Source: Streptomyces paludis (GTDB lineage Bacteria > Actinomycetota > Actinomycetes > Streptomycetales > Streptomycetaceae). Taken from it: DNA of 64,000 nt. Below are positions 26,519 through 36,020 of the stretch, piece by piece. Position 1 is the first letter of the stretch, and each line of letters begins with the position of its first letter. The translations under genes were made by a program, and so were the position numbers. The notes under the pieces are model-generated. The model was not told where the DNA came from. It was given only the letters and a program-made list of their open reading frames with translations, and made no database searches. The stretch is from the NCBI RefSeq assembly GCF_003344965.1, contig NZ_CP031194.1:7006001-7070000 (forward strand), read 5' to 3'.

Positions 26519-27409
26519 ATGTCCTTCACCGTTCCGCACAGCGAACTCGCACAGCTCGAAGACCGGGTTCGGACAGCACTCAGGACCACGGACGGCAGTG
26601 CCCTCGATGTGCTCGGGTACGGCGAAGTCACCCTGGTACTGAGACTCCGGAGCGCGGCCGGGACGTTCGCGTGCAAGCGCCTGCCGGTGTTCCCCGACCG
26701 CGAACGCTTCGAGCGGTACGAGACGGGCCTCGACGCGTATCTGCGAAGACTCGCGGACAGCGGCCTCGACGTCGCGGACACCGAGTTGTGGCACACCACG
26801 CTGCCGTCGGGGCGGGTCACGGCCTACTGCGTCCAACGCGAGCTGCCGCCGCACCGGTTGTGCTCCAGACTTCTGCACACCGAGGACGACATCTGGGCCA
26901 AGGACTTCTTCTCCCGGTTCCTCGACCAGGTCGACCGTGCCGTGGAGCCCACCCTCGGCCTGGACGCACAGGCCGCCAACTGGGTCGATGTCGGCGGCAA
27001 GTTGGTGTACCTCGATGTCACCACCCCGCTCATGCGTGACGCCCGTGGGCGTGAACTTCTGGATGTCCGGCTCTTCTTCAGTTCGCTGCCCTGGGTCCTG
27101 CGCGACGCCGTCCGGGTCTCGATGAGCAAGTCGATCTTCGACAAGTTCTACGAGACCCGCGGTGTCCTGCTGGACTTCCTCGGCAACCTGTACAAGGAAC
27201 GGCTCCACGACCTCGTCCCGGTGTTTCTGGAACAGGCCAACGCCCGCCTGTCCCGGCCGATCACCGCGGAGGAAGTGGCCGCGTACTACCGGGACGACGC
27301 CCGGATGTGGGAACTCATCCAGCGTCTGCGTCAGGCCGACCGCTTCTGGCACCACAGGATCAGACGCCGCACCTACCCGTTCCTGCTGCCGCCGCGCGTG
27401 GAGCGCTGA
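26519..27409 (+). CDS. redT: RedT-position protein with kinase-like sequence features
   Basis: This 296-aa protein of unassigned function occupies the redT position. The ATG at 26519 follows AAGGGCCACGCC, 11 bases after redS. A nucleotide-site-like Lys (TFACKRLPVFPD, about 51-62) and, further on, AANWVDVGGKLVYLDVTTPL resemble the catalytic Asn and metal Asp of aminoglycoside-phosphotransferase-fold kinases. This is only motif-level similarity. It could be a small-molecule kinase or a pseudo-kinase partner. No prodiginine step needing phosphorylation is known apart from the RedH chemistry. Confidence 0.65.
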   Translation: MSFTVPHSELAQLEDRVRTALRTTDGSALDVLGYGEVTLVLRLRSAAGTFACKRLPVFPDRERFERYETGLDAYLRRLADSGLDVADTELWHTTLPSGRVTAYCVQRELPPHRLCSRLLHTEDDIWAKDFFSRFLDQVDRAVEPTLGLDAQAANWVDVGGKLVYLDVTTPLMRDARGRELLDVRLFFSSLPWVLRDAVRVSMSKSIFDKFYETRGVLLDFLGNLYKERLHDLVPVFLEQANARLSRPITAEEVAAYYRDDARMWELIQRLRQADRFWHHRIRRRTYPFLLPPRVER

Positions 27410-27418
27410 AGGCCGGCG

Positions 27419-28201
27419 ATGACGATCCCCTCGCCGCACCGCGTCGCCGCGCGCAGCCTCGACGACAGCCTGGCGCTCGATCCCTCGCGTCCCCTCGCCA
27501 TCAGCCACGCCCGCGGCCCCCTGACCGTCGCCGTGGTGTCGATCGCCTGGCTGCGCGGACGCGACGACACGGACCGCGCGACGATCGGAGCCCGCCATCT
27601 GAGCGACGACGAGAGGGAGCAGGCGGCACAACTGCGGCTGGAAAAACGGCGCCTGGAATGGCTGGCAGGGCGCCTCGCCATCAAGCACAGCGTGTGCGCC
27701 TACCAGCAGCGGCACGCCGGCGTATCGGTGCGCCCCCGTGACATCACGGTCGGCGCCGTCGCGGACGGGCTCCGCGCCGGGAAGCCCACCGTCGACGCCC
27801 GTGTCGAGGTCGGCCTGTCCCACTCGGTGGACTTCGCCGTCGCCGTCTGCGGGCCGCGTACCGTCGGGATCGACGTCGAGCGCAGCAGCCAGGTGCCACC
27901 GCCGCTCGCGGAACTGCTCACGCGGCCTCCGGAGATCGCGGCGGATCCCCGGCTCGGGGGAGTGGGCGCCATGCCGCTGCCCCTGCGGTGGGCCTGCAAG
28001 GAGGCGGTCCTCAAGCACTTCGGCTTCGGCCTGCGCGTCGACAGCCGCGAGGTGCGGCTCACCCAGTGGTGGCCCGACGGCCGGTTCGCATGGCGAGCGG
28101 GGCCGGAACTGCGCCGTCACGCACCCGCGGCCGACGGTGCCCGTTTCGACAGCTGGGCCCGGGAAGTCGACGGATACGCCCTGGCACTCGTGTGGCAGTA
28201 G
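27419..28201 (+). CDS. redU: RedU-like 4'-phosphopantetheinyl transferase
   Basis: This 260-aa Sfp-type transferase has the two diagnostic motifs GIDVER (metal-binding Asp/Glu) and WACKEAVLKHFGFG (WxxKEA). It transfers phosphopantetheine from CoA to the carriers RedO, RedQ, RedN and RedL; S. coelicolor RedU is needed for RedO activation in particular. It lies 9 bases after redT and 12 bases before redV in the rightward operon. Confidence 0.9.
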   Translation: MTIPSPHRVAARSLDDSLALDPSRPLAISHARGPLTVAVVSIAWLRGRDDTDRATIGARHLSDDEREQAAQLRLEKRRLEWLAGRLAIKHSVCAYQQRHAGVSVRPRDITVGAVADGLRAGKPTVDARVEVGLSHSVDFAVAVCGPRTVGIDVERSSQVPPPLAELLTRPPEIAADPRLGGVGAMPLPLRWACKEAVLKHFGFGLRVDSREVRLTQWWPDGRFAWRAGPELRRHAPAADGARFDSWAREVDGYALALVWQ

Positions 28202-28213
28202 GGAGACCGGACC

Positions 28214-29476
28214 GTGACCAGTTCACCCACCTCGACGCCTCGGCAGCCCGCCGCGGAACACCGACCGTCCTTCGAGCACGCTCTGTACGAAGCGGCCGGC
28301 ATCGCCGCGCTCGGTCCGTCGTCGCACAACTGCCAGCCCTGGGGCGTCGCATGGCCCACCGGTCGCGGCGCGCGCCGGGCGGCGGAACGGCTCGTCGACG
28401 AAGCGCACGGCGGCAGCGCCGAGGCTGCCGCCAGGATCTCCGGTGTGACCAGCGCCGATGGAAACGAAACGGACGAGTATGTGATCCTGGCCCTCGACCG
28501 GGAGCGTGAGCTGACTTCCCTTCCCGCGCACGCCGTCGAGATGCTGATCAGCTGCGGCGCGTACCTCCAGATCCTGTTGCGCGCCCTGGCCGCCCAGGGA
28601 TGGTCGACGGACCGCGTCCGATTCGTCGAACCACTCGCCGGCGAACGGAGGAGCGGGACCCGTGACGCGTGCCGCTCGCTCGGTGACACCTGGCCGGTGT
28701 CATGGTCACCCCTGTGTGTCGTCCGGCTGCGCCGCACGGACGAGGCTTCCGGTTCTCTCGCCGGGCTCCGCCGCACCGCCCTGGCCCGACGGACCAACCG
28801 CGCTCCCTACCGCCCCGACGCGGTCGAACCAGCCGTCCTGGACGGCCTCTGCGCCCCGCCGGCAGGTGCCGCCGAGGGCGCGGACGTCACCGTCCGGCAT
28901 CTCGTGGCCGACAGCGAACGGGAGGTCTTCGCCGGCTTCGTGGCCCGCCACGGGGGACGCGACTTCAGTCATCGACAGGCTTGGCGCGAAACGTATTCCT
29001 TCGTGCGCCGCGACGCGGCCGAGGCCGAGGAGCGTGGCGACGGCTTTCCCCTCAGCCAACTGTTCGGGCCGATGCCGACGCCCCGTCGCCTCGCCCTGCG
29101 CGTCGCGCTGGCCCCCACCACGATGAGTGTGCTCCGGTACGCGGGCTACCACCGTCTGCTCGCCCGCCAACTGGCCCGCGTCGTCAGGCAGACGCCGGCC
29201 GTCGTCGCCATGGGTTTCGCGGACCCGGCACCCGGCGTCGAAGCCACCGTCCGCGGCGGAGCCCGCCTCGCTGAGTACTGGTCGCGCGCCACGGATGCGG
29301 GGCTTGTGCTGCACCCCGTCAGCGTGGTACTTCAGCACGACGACGTACGAACGGAGTTGCAGGACCGGCTGGGACTGCCGGGCCGGACCTTCTTCGTGAG
29401 CAGATTGGGGCGCCCTCTCACAGATTTCCCGCGGTCACCACGTCGGACCGGTGCCCGTGCTGTCCGCACGATCTGA
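28214..29476 (+). CDS. redV: RedV-like nitroreductase-fold (Acg-family) flavin oxidoreductase
   Basis: This 420-aa member of the Acg-type nitroreductases carries the FMN-site signature PSSHNCQPWGV near the N-terminus and RRTNRAPYRP in the centre. By position and family it equals RedV/PigM, assigned to oxidation of 4-hydroxy-bipyrrole-methanol to the aldehyde. It has two nitroreductase-like halves, as in Acg proteins, so it may be a pseudo-dimer. The GTG start follows GGGAGACCGG, 12 bases after redU. It ends the rightward operon. Confidence 0.85.
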   Translation: MTSSPTSTPRQPAAEHRPSFEHALYEAAGIAALGPSSHNCQPWGVAWPTGRGARRAAERLVDEAHGGSAEAAARISGVTSADGNETDEYVILALDRERELTSLPAHAVEMLISCGAYLQILLRALAAQGWSTDRVRFVEPLAGERRSGTRDACRSLGDTWPVSWSPLCVVRLRRTDEASGSLAGLRRTALARRTNRAPYRPDAVEPAVLDGLCAPPAGAAEGADVTVRHLVADSEREVFAGFVARHGGRDFSHRQAWRETYSFVRRDAAEAEERGDGFPLSQLFGPMPTPRRLALRVALAPTTMSVLRYAGYHRLLARQLARVVRQTPAVVAMGFADPAPGVEATVRGGARLAEYWSRATDAGLVLHPVSVVLQHDDVRTELQDRLGLPGRTFFVSRLGRPLTDFPRSPRRTGARAVRTI

Positions 29477-29790
29477 CACGTTGTCCAAGCTTCTCTTGAA
29501 ATTCTCCCGAGTGTTGTCAGGCCCATCCACCAATTCCGGACACATAAGGCGTGAGGTTACTCGGGGGTAAAAATTCTCGGACCTCAAAGGGCCGTGAGAG
29601 TGTCTCCTTTATGTTACCCTGCATTTTTTGTGCGGCCTCGATCTTGCGAGACCGATAAGCAGCGAAGGTCTCCTGGAACACGCAGGGTCGCGTCAATCTC
29701 AGGGGAGGAACGAACCTTGCACTGCTCTCGGCGAACGGGCCTTGATGCCACTCATCGTTTCGCGCGGACGACCTACCCGATCACCGAGCG
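29477..29790 (+). promoter_or_regulatory. Upstream region of redZ, A/T-richer than surroundings
   Basis: No gene. This 314-base gap is visibly poorer in G/C than its neighbours and contains runs such as GGGGTAAAAATT and CATTTTTTG. A near-repeat, GAAATTCTCCCGAG (29499-29512) and AAAATTCTCGG (29570-29580), could be a regulator site. No confident -10/-35 pair or terminator hairpin was found. A frame at 29594-29794 ending ATGA at the redZ start has non-coding third-position usage and is not called. Confidence 0.4.
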
Positions 29791-30555
29791 ATGAGCGTCC
29801 ACCGACGGAGGTCGGGACACCGGGCCGTGCGGGACGACTGGTCGGCCTCTCCGGCATGCGCCGCCCCGGGCGGTGGTGCCGGGCGCGGGATCCGTGTGCT
29901 GCTCTGCTGCGAGGGATCGATCGTGGCGGCCGGTATGCGGGCCCTGTTGGATCAGCAGCCGGACATCGTTGTCATCGGTTATGCGAGCGGGACGGACAGC
30001 GAAGCCGCCGCCGCCGACTCGACGCCCGATGTGACCGTGGTGGTGGCCCCCGCCCTGACCATGGAGAACGAGCGGGAGCTGGCCGCTCTCGCGGCGCTGA
30101 CCAAAGTCATCCACATCACCAGGGCCGAGAGCGTCAGCCGCTCGATCGAGGTGCTGCGTCTCGGGGTCCGTGCCGTTCTCGCACCCGACACCTCCGCCGA
30201 CGAATTGATCCATGTCCTGCGGACGGTCAGCGTGGGCAGCACGATGGTCATCCCCGAGGCGGCCCGCAGGAGCCTCGACCATCTGCCGCGGCGTCAGGCG
30301 TCCGCACTCGCCGCGAGCGTCGTCCCCTCGCTGACCCCGCGGGAGACCGAGGTGATCGTCCTCCTCACCCAGGGAAAGTCGAACGCGGAGATAGCGGAGA
30401 AGTTATCGATTTCCACGGCGACGGTTCGCTCCCACGTTCACCATTTACTGAGGAAGCTGGGCGTCGGAAGTCGCGCCCAGGCTGTGGCCGTCGCCTACGA
30501 GACCGGACTCATGGCAGCCATTGAACGGAATTCAAAAGACTCGGGCCGAAGCTGA
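29791..30555 (+). CDS. redZ: RedZ-like atypical response regulator (LuxR-type HTH), two TTA codons
   Basis: This 254-aa regulator pairs an N-terminal receiver-like domain (from about residue 33) with a C-terminal LuxR/NarL HTH (about 183-243; TPRETEVIVLLTQGKSNAEI). The phospho-acceptor position reads VVVAPALT instead of the usual VLMDIRMP, so the Asp is absent, as in S. coelicolor RedZ, which activates redD. Two TTA leucine codons sit in the HTH (30403-30405 and 30445-30447), making translation dependent on the bldA tRNA. The start is uncertain: ATG 29791 has no good ribosome site, and GTG 29827 would give 242 aa, closer to the 217 aa of S. coelicolor RedZ as I recall it. Confidence 0.88.
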   Translation: MSVHRRRSGHRAVRDDWSASPACAAPGGGAGRGIRVLLCCEGSIVAAGMRALLDQQPDIVVIGYASGTDSEAAAADSTPDVTVVVAPALTMENERELAALAALTKVIHITRAESVSRSIEVLRLGVRAVLAPDTSADELIHVLRTVSVGSTMVIPEAARRSLDHLPRRQASALAASVVPSLTPRETEVIVLLTQGKSNAEIAEKLSISTATVRSHVHHLLRKLGVGSRAQAVAVAYETGLMAAIERNSKDSGRS

Positions 30556-30584
30556 CGGGCCGAAATTGAACGCCTTTCGACTTC

Positions 30585-30959
30585 CTACGACGCGTTCGCT
30601 ATTCGCGCGCGATAACCGTCTCCGATACGGTCGCCCACCGTATCGGACACGACCTCGGCCATCTGGTCGAAGTCGGAGACCAGCTTTCGAAAGGGTGGGC
30701 TCAGCATGTCGTGCTCGAAGTCCGCGAGGCTGGACACCTCGATGATTTCGAAGTAGGCGGGGGCGCCGGTGCCGGCGTCCGAGACGGTCCCGGTGCCGGC
30801 GTGTTCGTCCACCGTCGGCCCGAGAGAGCGCTGGACGCTGAACGACAGGACACTCGGCAGCTCGGGGCACGCGGCGTAGTCGACGTCCCGTACCCACCTC
30901 TCGAAGCGGTCCGGTGCCACACCGTCGAGTAGACGGATACGGTGAACAATGATCGTCAT
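30585..30959 (-). CDS. redY: RedY family protein (dimeric alpha/beta-barrel-like)
   Basis: This 124-aa small protein begins MTIIVHRIRLLDGVAPDRFE and resembles the ABM/antibiotic-monooxygenase-type ferredoxin-like fold. It is the counterpart of RedY/PigK, whose role in bipyrrole formation is not settled. It is convergent with redZ (29 bases apart) and upstream of redW on the same strand by position but separated from it by 67 bases. Confidence 0.85.
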   Translation of the reverse strand: MTIIVHRIRLLDGVAPDRFERWVRDVDYAACPELPSVLSFSVQRSLGPTVDEHAGTGTVSDAGTGAPAYFEIIEVSSLADFEHDMLSPPFRKLVSDFDQMAEVVSDTVGDRIGDGYRARIANAS

Positions 30960-31026
30960 GGTGTACTCCGTTCCGGCCCGGACACGGTGACCGGGCCGAT
31001 GAGTGGTTGCCGGAGCAATCGGTGTG

Positions 31027-32205
31027 TCAGCGCCGCCCGGCCCGGCGACGGCTGCCGCTCAGTCCCAGCGCCCGCACGATGTTGTTCTTCTGGATCTCGT
31101 TGGTGCCGGAGAAGATCCGTGCGGGAAGCGCGTCACGCAACAGCGTCTCGGCCTCCCCTTCGAGGACGCCGAGCGCACCGCGCACCTGAATCGCGTCGAG
31201 CCCCAACTGCACGGCGGCCTCGCTGACGGCCAGCTTCGCCAGCGCGGGTGCCACCTCGTCCTCGGCACCTCGCGAAAGCCCCCACGCGGCCTTGTACAGC
31301 AGGAGCCGGGCGGACTCCAGCCGCAGGGTCATATCGACGAGGCGATGGCCCACCGCCTGGAAACTGCCGATGGGCGCGCCGAACTGCTCACGTTCTCCGG
31401 CGTAGTTGACCGTCGACTCCAGGACACGCTGCATGGCGCCGAGGTAGGCCGCGAAGAGACAGGTGCGCTCCCACTTCATGGAGGAGGTGAACACACTCGC
31501 CCCCGCGCCCCGGGCCCCGAGCACATCGGCCGAAGGCACCACACACCCGTCGAAGCGCACATCGGCTGTCGGAGAGCCTCGCAGGCCGACCTTGGTGTAG
31601 GGCGGTCCCACGCTGAGCCCGGGGGTATCCGCCTCGACGACGAACGCCGTCAGACCGAAGAAGCCACGGCCCGGTTCGGTCGCCGCCTGCACGACGAAGA
31701 CATCGGCGACGGGCGCGTTCGTGGTGAAGGACTTGCTGCCGCGGAGCACATAGTGGTCGCCCCGGAACTCGGCGCGCGTGCGCAGGTTCAGCGCGTCCGA
31801 ACCCGCCTCGGGTTCGGTGATGGCGTGCGCCGCGATGCGCTCTCCCGAGCAGAGCGCCGGCAGCAGACGCCGCTTCTGCTCCTCCGTACCGAACTCCACG
31901 ATCGGCATGAGGGACGCGAACAGATGCGCGGCGACGGAGAAGGCGAAGCCGGTGTCGGAGGAGCCGTATCCGAGGGCCTCCATGACCGCTGACCCGGCGA
32001 CCGCGTCCAGGCCACTGCCCCCGTAAGCCGCGGGGACGACGCCACCGACCACGCCCTGTTTGCCGGCGAGCAGCCAGCGCCTGCGGAACTCGTCGGCGTC
32101 GAAGGCCGCGCCGGTCTCCTCGCCCCGGCCGGTCAGCTCGCGGCGGGCGAACGCCACGATCATGGCGCGCATCTCCTCCACGTCCGGGTCGAACTCGAAG
32201 TTCAT
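31027..32205 (-). CDS. redW: RedW-like prolyl-carrier dehydrogenase (acyl-CoA dehydrogenase fold)
   Basis: This 392-aa flavoprotein has [12 protein letters not shown] and the C-terminal [18 protein letters not shown] typical of acyl-CoA dehydrogenases. RedW/PigA oxidises L-prolyl-S-RedO by four electrons to pyrrolyl-2-carboxyl-S-RedO. The frame is open upstream to 32346, but ATG 32205, overlapping the redX stop as ATGA, gives the normal N-terminus ([13 protein letters not shown]). Confidence 0.92.
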   Translation of the reverse strand: MNFEFDPDVEEMRAMIVAFARRELTGRGEETGAAFDADEFRRRWLLAGKQGVVGGVVPAAYGGSGLDAVAGSAVMEALGYGSSDTGFAFSVAAHLFASLMPIVEFGTEEQKRRLLPALCSGERIAAHAITEPEAGSDALNLRTRAEFRGDHYVLRGSKSFTTNAPVADVFVVQAATEPGRGFFGLTAFVVEADTPGLSVGPPYTKVGLRGSPTADVRFDGCVVPSADVLGARGAGASVFTSSMKWERTCLFAAYLGAMQRVLESTVNYAGEREQFGAPIGSFQAVGHRLVDMTLRLESARLLLYKAAWGLSRGAEDEVAPALAKLAVSEAAVQLGLDAIQVRGALGVLEGEAETLLRDALPARIFSGTNEIQKNNIVRALGLSGSRRRAGRR

Positions 32206-35174
32206 CGTGATCCGTCCGTGTGCTCGGTGTTCTCGATGTGCCCCATGCGCTCCTCGTGTTCTTCGACGAGTACGTGATAGTTGATGCCGCCCGTGCCGAA
32301 CGAGCTGACCGCGGCGCGCCTCGGCTGCCCGGACCGCGCGACCCATGGCGCGGGCTCGGTCGGGACCACGGCGGGAACGGCGGCCAGATCGAGCGCCGGA
32401 TTGAGGGTGTGCAGGTTGGTGTTGGGCGGCAGGGTCCGCGCCCGCATCGCCAGCAGCGTGCGCAGGAGTCCGGCGCTGCCCGCGGCGGCGAAGGTGTGGC
32501 CGTAGAACGACTTCGCCGACCCGATCTCCAGCGGACGTGCCCGCGGCGCCCTGCCGTAGACCTTCGCGATCGCCGCGATCTCCACCCGGTCCCCCACCTT
32601 GGTGCCGGTGCCGTGCGCCTCCAGGTAGTCGACCGCCGAGGGGTCGAAGTCGACCTGGGCGAAGGCCCGTTCCATCGCGCGTGCCTGCCCTCCGGCATCG
32701 GGCGCGATCAGCGACTTGGCGTCGTTGGACGCTCCGACGCCCCGCACGAGACCGAGGATGTCGTCGCCGTCGCGCAGCGCGTCACCGTAGCGCTTGAGCA
32801 GGAACAGACCGCAGCCGTCGCCCGGAGTGAAGCCGTCGGCGCCCGCGTCGAACGGTGCGTTCCCGCTGTGCGACAGCAGGCCGAGGGCGGAGCAGAGGAC
32901 CATGTCCCGGGCGTTGCACGCCAGCTCGACGCCGCCGGCGATCGCGAAGTCGACGGTCCTGGCGCGGAGCGCGCCGACTGCCATGTCGATCGCCGCGAGG
33001 GAGGAGGCGCAGGCCGCCTCCACGGCGAGGGGGACCGCGTCGAGCCCGTACTCGTTGGCGAGGAGAGCGGCGATCCCGCTGGCCAGGCAGCCGTCGAGCA
33101 GATCCGGCGGTACGGGCCCGTCCACGGGGCCCACGTGCTCGCGCAGGGAGGTGAGGAGCGACTTCCTCTGGAGCGGGGACAGGCCGTCGAGGGCGTCGAG
33201 ACGAGTGACCGTGTCCTCCAGATCCCGCAGGGAGGACTCGGCGTTCATACGGCGTTCGCGGGTCAGGCCCAGGCTGCTGCCGACGGCGACCAGTCCGCGA
33301 CCGTTCGTCGCGCCCCCGCCGTACGTCCGTGTGCCGGTCGTGTGCGGCTGCGGACCGCGCCCGGCGAGGAGCTGGGCGGCGACAGCGAGGGCCAGACGCT
33401 GCGCGCCGTCCATGGAGGCGTGGCGCGAGGGAGCGATCCGCAGACCGGGGGGCGGATCGGTCGGTGGCGTCGTATGACCGCCCTGGTCGGTGTAGCTGTG
33501 GGTGAGGCTCAGGGCGCCGGGGGCGTAGTACAGGTCCCGGTCGAGGGCGGTCTCCGGCACCGGACCGATCCGGCTGACGCCCGAGCGGATGGCCTGCCAG
33601 AAGCTCTCCGCGTCGGGCGAGTCCGCGAACCACCCCGCCAGTCCCACCACCGCGATCGGCTCGGTGTCCGGCGCCGTGTTCCCGACCGCGTACCGCGGCG
33701 CCGGTCCGTCCCCCGGCAGCCGGGTCAGCCGTACGGCCCCGGCGGCCGGCGCCCGGCGGCGCGGGGCCGTCCCGTCGTGCTCTTCGAGTACGAGGTGGCA
33801 GAGCGTTCCGGTGAGGGAGGCACCGTGCACGGTCGCACGACGCGGCTGTCCCCCGTCGCCCGGCGGCCACGGTTCGCCCGCGCCGGCCAGCCGCAGCGGT
33901 GTGCCGGAGCGGGCGAACTCCGCCGCGCCGTCCGGTTCCCGCTGGGGCGGGATCCTGCGGTGGCGCAGCGCGAGCGCGACCTTGCTGACAGCGGCGACTC
34001 CCGCGTTGGCGAAGGTGTGTCCGAGCCGGTCCTTCACACTTCCGACGGCCACCGATCCGGCGGCGGCGCCCTCGTGGAGCGCGGCGAGCGCCGCCAGCTC
34101 CGCCCGGACCTCCCGGGCGACACCGGAGCCGACGCACTCCACGTACTGGATCGTCTCCGCGCGCACCGCCGCCGCACTCAGTGAGCCGGCGGCCGTCGAG
34201 TGGCGGAGTCCCACGGAGAGCGAAGAGGCGAAGGGGCCCGGACGGGGGTCGTGACGCAGCGAGCAGTCGAGGATCGTGGCGTAGATCCGGTCGCCGTCGC
34301 GTACAGCGGTGGACAGGCGCTTCAGCAGCAGCGATCCGACGCCCTCGCCGAGCACGAAGCCGGAACCGTCCGCCGCGAAGGGACGGCTCGCGGGGGAGAT
34401 GAGCCCCTTGGCGTCGAGGGCCCTGGTGAACAGCGGGCTCTCACGGCGCTGGCCGGCGACGACAAGCACCGCGTCCGACAGACCGCCGCGGAGATGGTGC
34501 ACGGCCTGGGCGACACCCGCGTACGAGGTCGCGTCCGTGGACTCCATCGCCAGGGTCCTGCCGCGGAACTTGAAGGCTGTCGCGATACGCGCCGGGATCG
34601 TGCTCGCCATCTCACCGACCCGGTCGTGCGGGGAGCCGGTGAGGCGCCGGGCCAGGAGCAGCCGCAGTTCCTCGGCGGCCCGCCGCGCGCTGTCGGAGCC
34701 GGCGCCCGCGGAGAGGGCCGCGCGCTCGACCTCCCGGACATAGCGACTCGCCTCGACGCGCAGCGCGTTGGCGTGCTGGCGGTCCAGACCGAAGCATGTG
34801 CCGGTGATGACATCCGTTCGCTCAACGGGCAGAACGCGCTCGGGGTGCCCCGCGTCCGCCAGACACTGCCGGGCGGCCTCAAGCATGAGGATCTGCATGC
34901 GGGCCATGGAACGTGCCTGGGCCGGGGGAATTCCAAAACGCGCGACGTCCACTTTTATGTCATCGAGGCCCCGGGCGGCACGGGAGGCCGCCGTGACGGG
35001 AAATTCGTCATTCACCAATTGCCAGTACTCTTCGGGTCCTTGCACACCCGGGTACAGAGCGGCGATACCCACGATGGCCACGGGCTCCTGAGTAATGGTG
35101 TGCTCCCCTCGCCCCAATACCGAATCGGACCGCATAACAGGTGGAGACTCCCGCTGGTTGGCGTCGGCTGACAC
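32202..35174 (-). CDS. redX: RedX-like tandem ketosynthase (bipyrrole-forming)
   Basis: This 990-aa protein contains two KS domains. The N-terminal one ([14 protein letters not shown] start) has STDATSYAG where the active Cys block should be (about residue 211), so it looks catalytically dead. The C-terminal one has AACASSLAA (Cys near 721), [11 protein letters not shown] and [15 protein letters not shown], a full triad. RedX/PigJ condenses pyrrolyl-S-RedO with malonyl on RedN. The chosen GTG at 35174 lacks a strong ribosome site; ATG 35135 is a possible alternative. redD lies 33 bases upstream. Confidence 0.9.
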   Translation of the reverse strand: MSADANQRESPPVMRSDSVLGRGEHTITQEPVAIVGIAALYPGVQGPEEYWQLVNDEFPVTAASRAARGLDDIKVDVARFGIPPAQARSMARMQILMLEAARQCLADAGHPERVLPVERTDVITGTCFGLDRQHANALRVEASRYVREVERAALSAGAGSDSARRAAEELRLLLARRLTGSPHDRVGEMASTIPARIATAFKFRGRTLAMESTDATSYAGVAQAVHHLRGGLSDAVLVVAGQRRESPLFTRALDAKGLISPASRPFAADGSGFVLGEGVGSLLLKRLSTAVRDGDRIYATILDCSLRHDPRPGPFASSLSVGLRHSTAAGSLSAAAVRAETIQYVECVGSGVAREVRAELAALAALHEGAAAGSVAVGSVKDRLGHTFANAGVAAVSKVALALRHRRIPPQREPDGAAEFARSGTPLRLAGAGEPWPPGDGGQPRRATVHGASLTGTLCHLVLEEHDGTAPRRRAPAAGAVRLTRLPGDGPAPRYAVGNTAPDTEPIAVVGLAGWFADSPDAESFWQAIRSGVSRIGPVPETALDRDLYYAPGALSLTHSYTDQGGHTTPPTDPPPGLRIAPSRHASMDGAQRLALAVAAQLLAGRGPQPHTTGTRTYGGGATNGRGLVAVGSSLGLTRERRMNAESSLRDLEDTVTRLDALDGLSPLQRKSLLTSLREHVGPVDGPVPPDLLDGCLASGIAALLANEYGLDAVPLAVEAACASSLAAIDMAVGALRARTVDFAIAGGVELACNARDMVLCSALGLLSHSGNAPFDAGADGFTPGDGCGLFLLKRYGDALRDGDDILGLVRGVGASNDAKSLIAPDAGGQARAMERAFAQVDFDPSAVDYLEAHGTGTKVGDRVEIAAIAKVYGRAPRARPLEIGSAKSFYGHTFAAAGSAGLLRTLLAMRARTLPPNTNLHTLNPALDLAAVPAVVPTEPAPWVARSGQPRRAAVSSFGTGGINYHVLVEEHEERMGHIENTEHTDGSR

Positions 35175-35207
35175 GTCGGAAATTCCAGGAAGGTGCGGTC
35201 CCGCGCG

Positions 35208-36020
35208 TCAGTTTCCGGCAGCCGCGGGCTCCCGCCGGCCTGGCATGACCGCGGACGGGAGTGTCAGTGACGGGTCCTGGGCGAGGATCTCCGTGTGACG
35301 GCGCTGGAGCAGCGCGCCCGGCCGGATACCCAGCTCCTCGTCCAGCCGCCTCCTGGCCCACTGGAACAGCACCAGGGCCTCACCCTGCCGACCGGTCCGG
35401 TACAGAGCCAGCATGAGCAGCTCACAGAACCGCTCGCGCAGCGGGTACCGGGCGACGAGCTGACGGAGCTCCGCGATCGCGCCCGCGTCATCCCCCACCG
35501 CCAGATAGGCGCTGACCAGGTTCTCCCAGGCCGTGAGCCGGCGCTCGTCGAGAAGGGCGGCCGCGCCGCGGGCGCGCAGCCCGTCACCGGCGTCGAGCAA
35601 CGCGGGCCCCTGCCAGAGTCCGAGCGCCTGTTGCAGCAGCTCCAGCGCGCGTTCCGGACGGACGGACAACTCGGCGGCCCCTCGCGCGGCCAGATCGAGA
35701 AACCGATTGCTGTCGACGCGCTCGGGCGGCACTTCGAGAAGGTATCCGTTGTGTACGGCCCGCAGGACGGAGGCTCCCTGACTCTGGTGAGCGGAGCCGA
35801 CGATCACCTTGCGCAGCCGCGTCGCATGCGCCTGCAGGGCGTTTCGGGTGTTGCCCACCATGTGCCCGGACCACAGTTCGTCCGTCAGGTCCTCATTCGA
35901 TACGGCTCGGCCGGCCTCCAGCGCGAGAAGAGCGAGAAATGCCCGTACCTTGTTGGCGCGTATGGTGTGATGCTCGCCGTTCGCACTTATCGACACAGGG
36001 CCCAGAATATTGATCTGCAA
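35208..36020 (-). CDS. redD: RedD-like SARP transcriptional activator
   Basis: This 270-aa Streptomyces antibiotic regulatory protein has an N-terminal OmpR-type winged helix (about 15-95; RANKVRAFLALLALEAGRAV, NALQAHATRLRKVI) and a bacterial transcriptional activation domain (about 95-245). It starts with TTG at 36020 after GGGGGAAG. It is the expected direct activator of the red operons and the likely ligand of the 11-bp-spaced heptamers at 24.2-24.4 kb. RedZ probably activates it. Only 33 bases separate it from redX, so D-X-W are probably one transcript. Confidence 0.93.
   Translation of the reverse strand: MQINILGPVSISANGEHHTIRANKVRAFLALLALEAGRAVSNEDLTDELWSGHMVGNTRNALQAHATRLRKVIVGSAHQSQGASVLRAVHNGYLLEVPPERVDSNRFLDLAARGAAELSVRPERALELLQQALGLWQGPALLDAGDGLRARGAAALLDERRLTAWENLVSAYLAVGDDAGAIAELRQLVARYPLRERFCELLMLALYRTGRQGEALVLFQWARRRLDEELGIRPGALLQRRHTEILAQDPSLTLPSAVMPGRREPAAAGN

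Noticed and set aside
29594..29794. A 66-codon frame ending ATGA at the redZ start, possible leader peptide
   Set aside because: Third positions are not G/C-rich, it has a TTA and no ribosome site; more likely untranslated upstream sequence.
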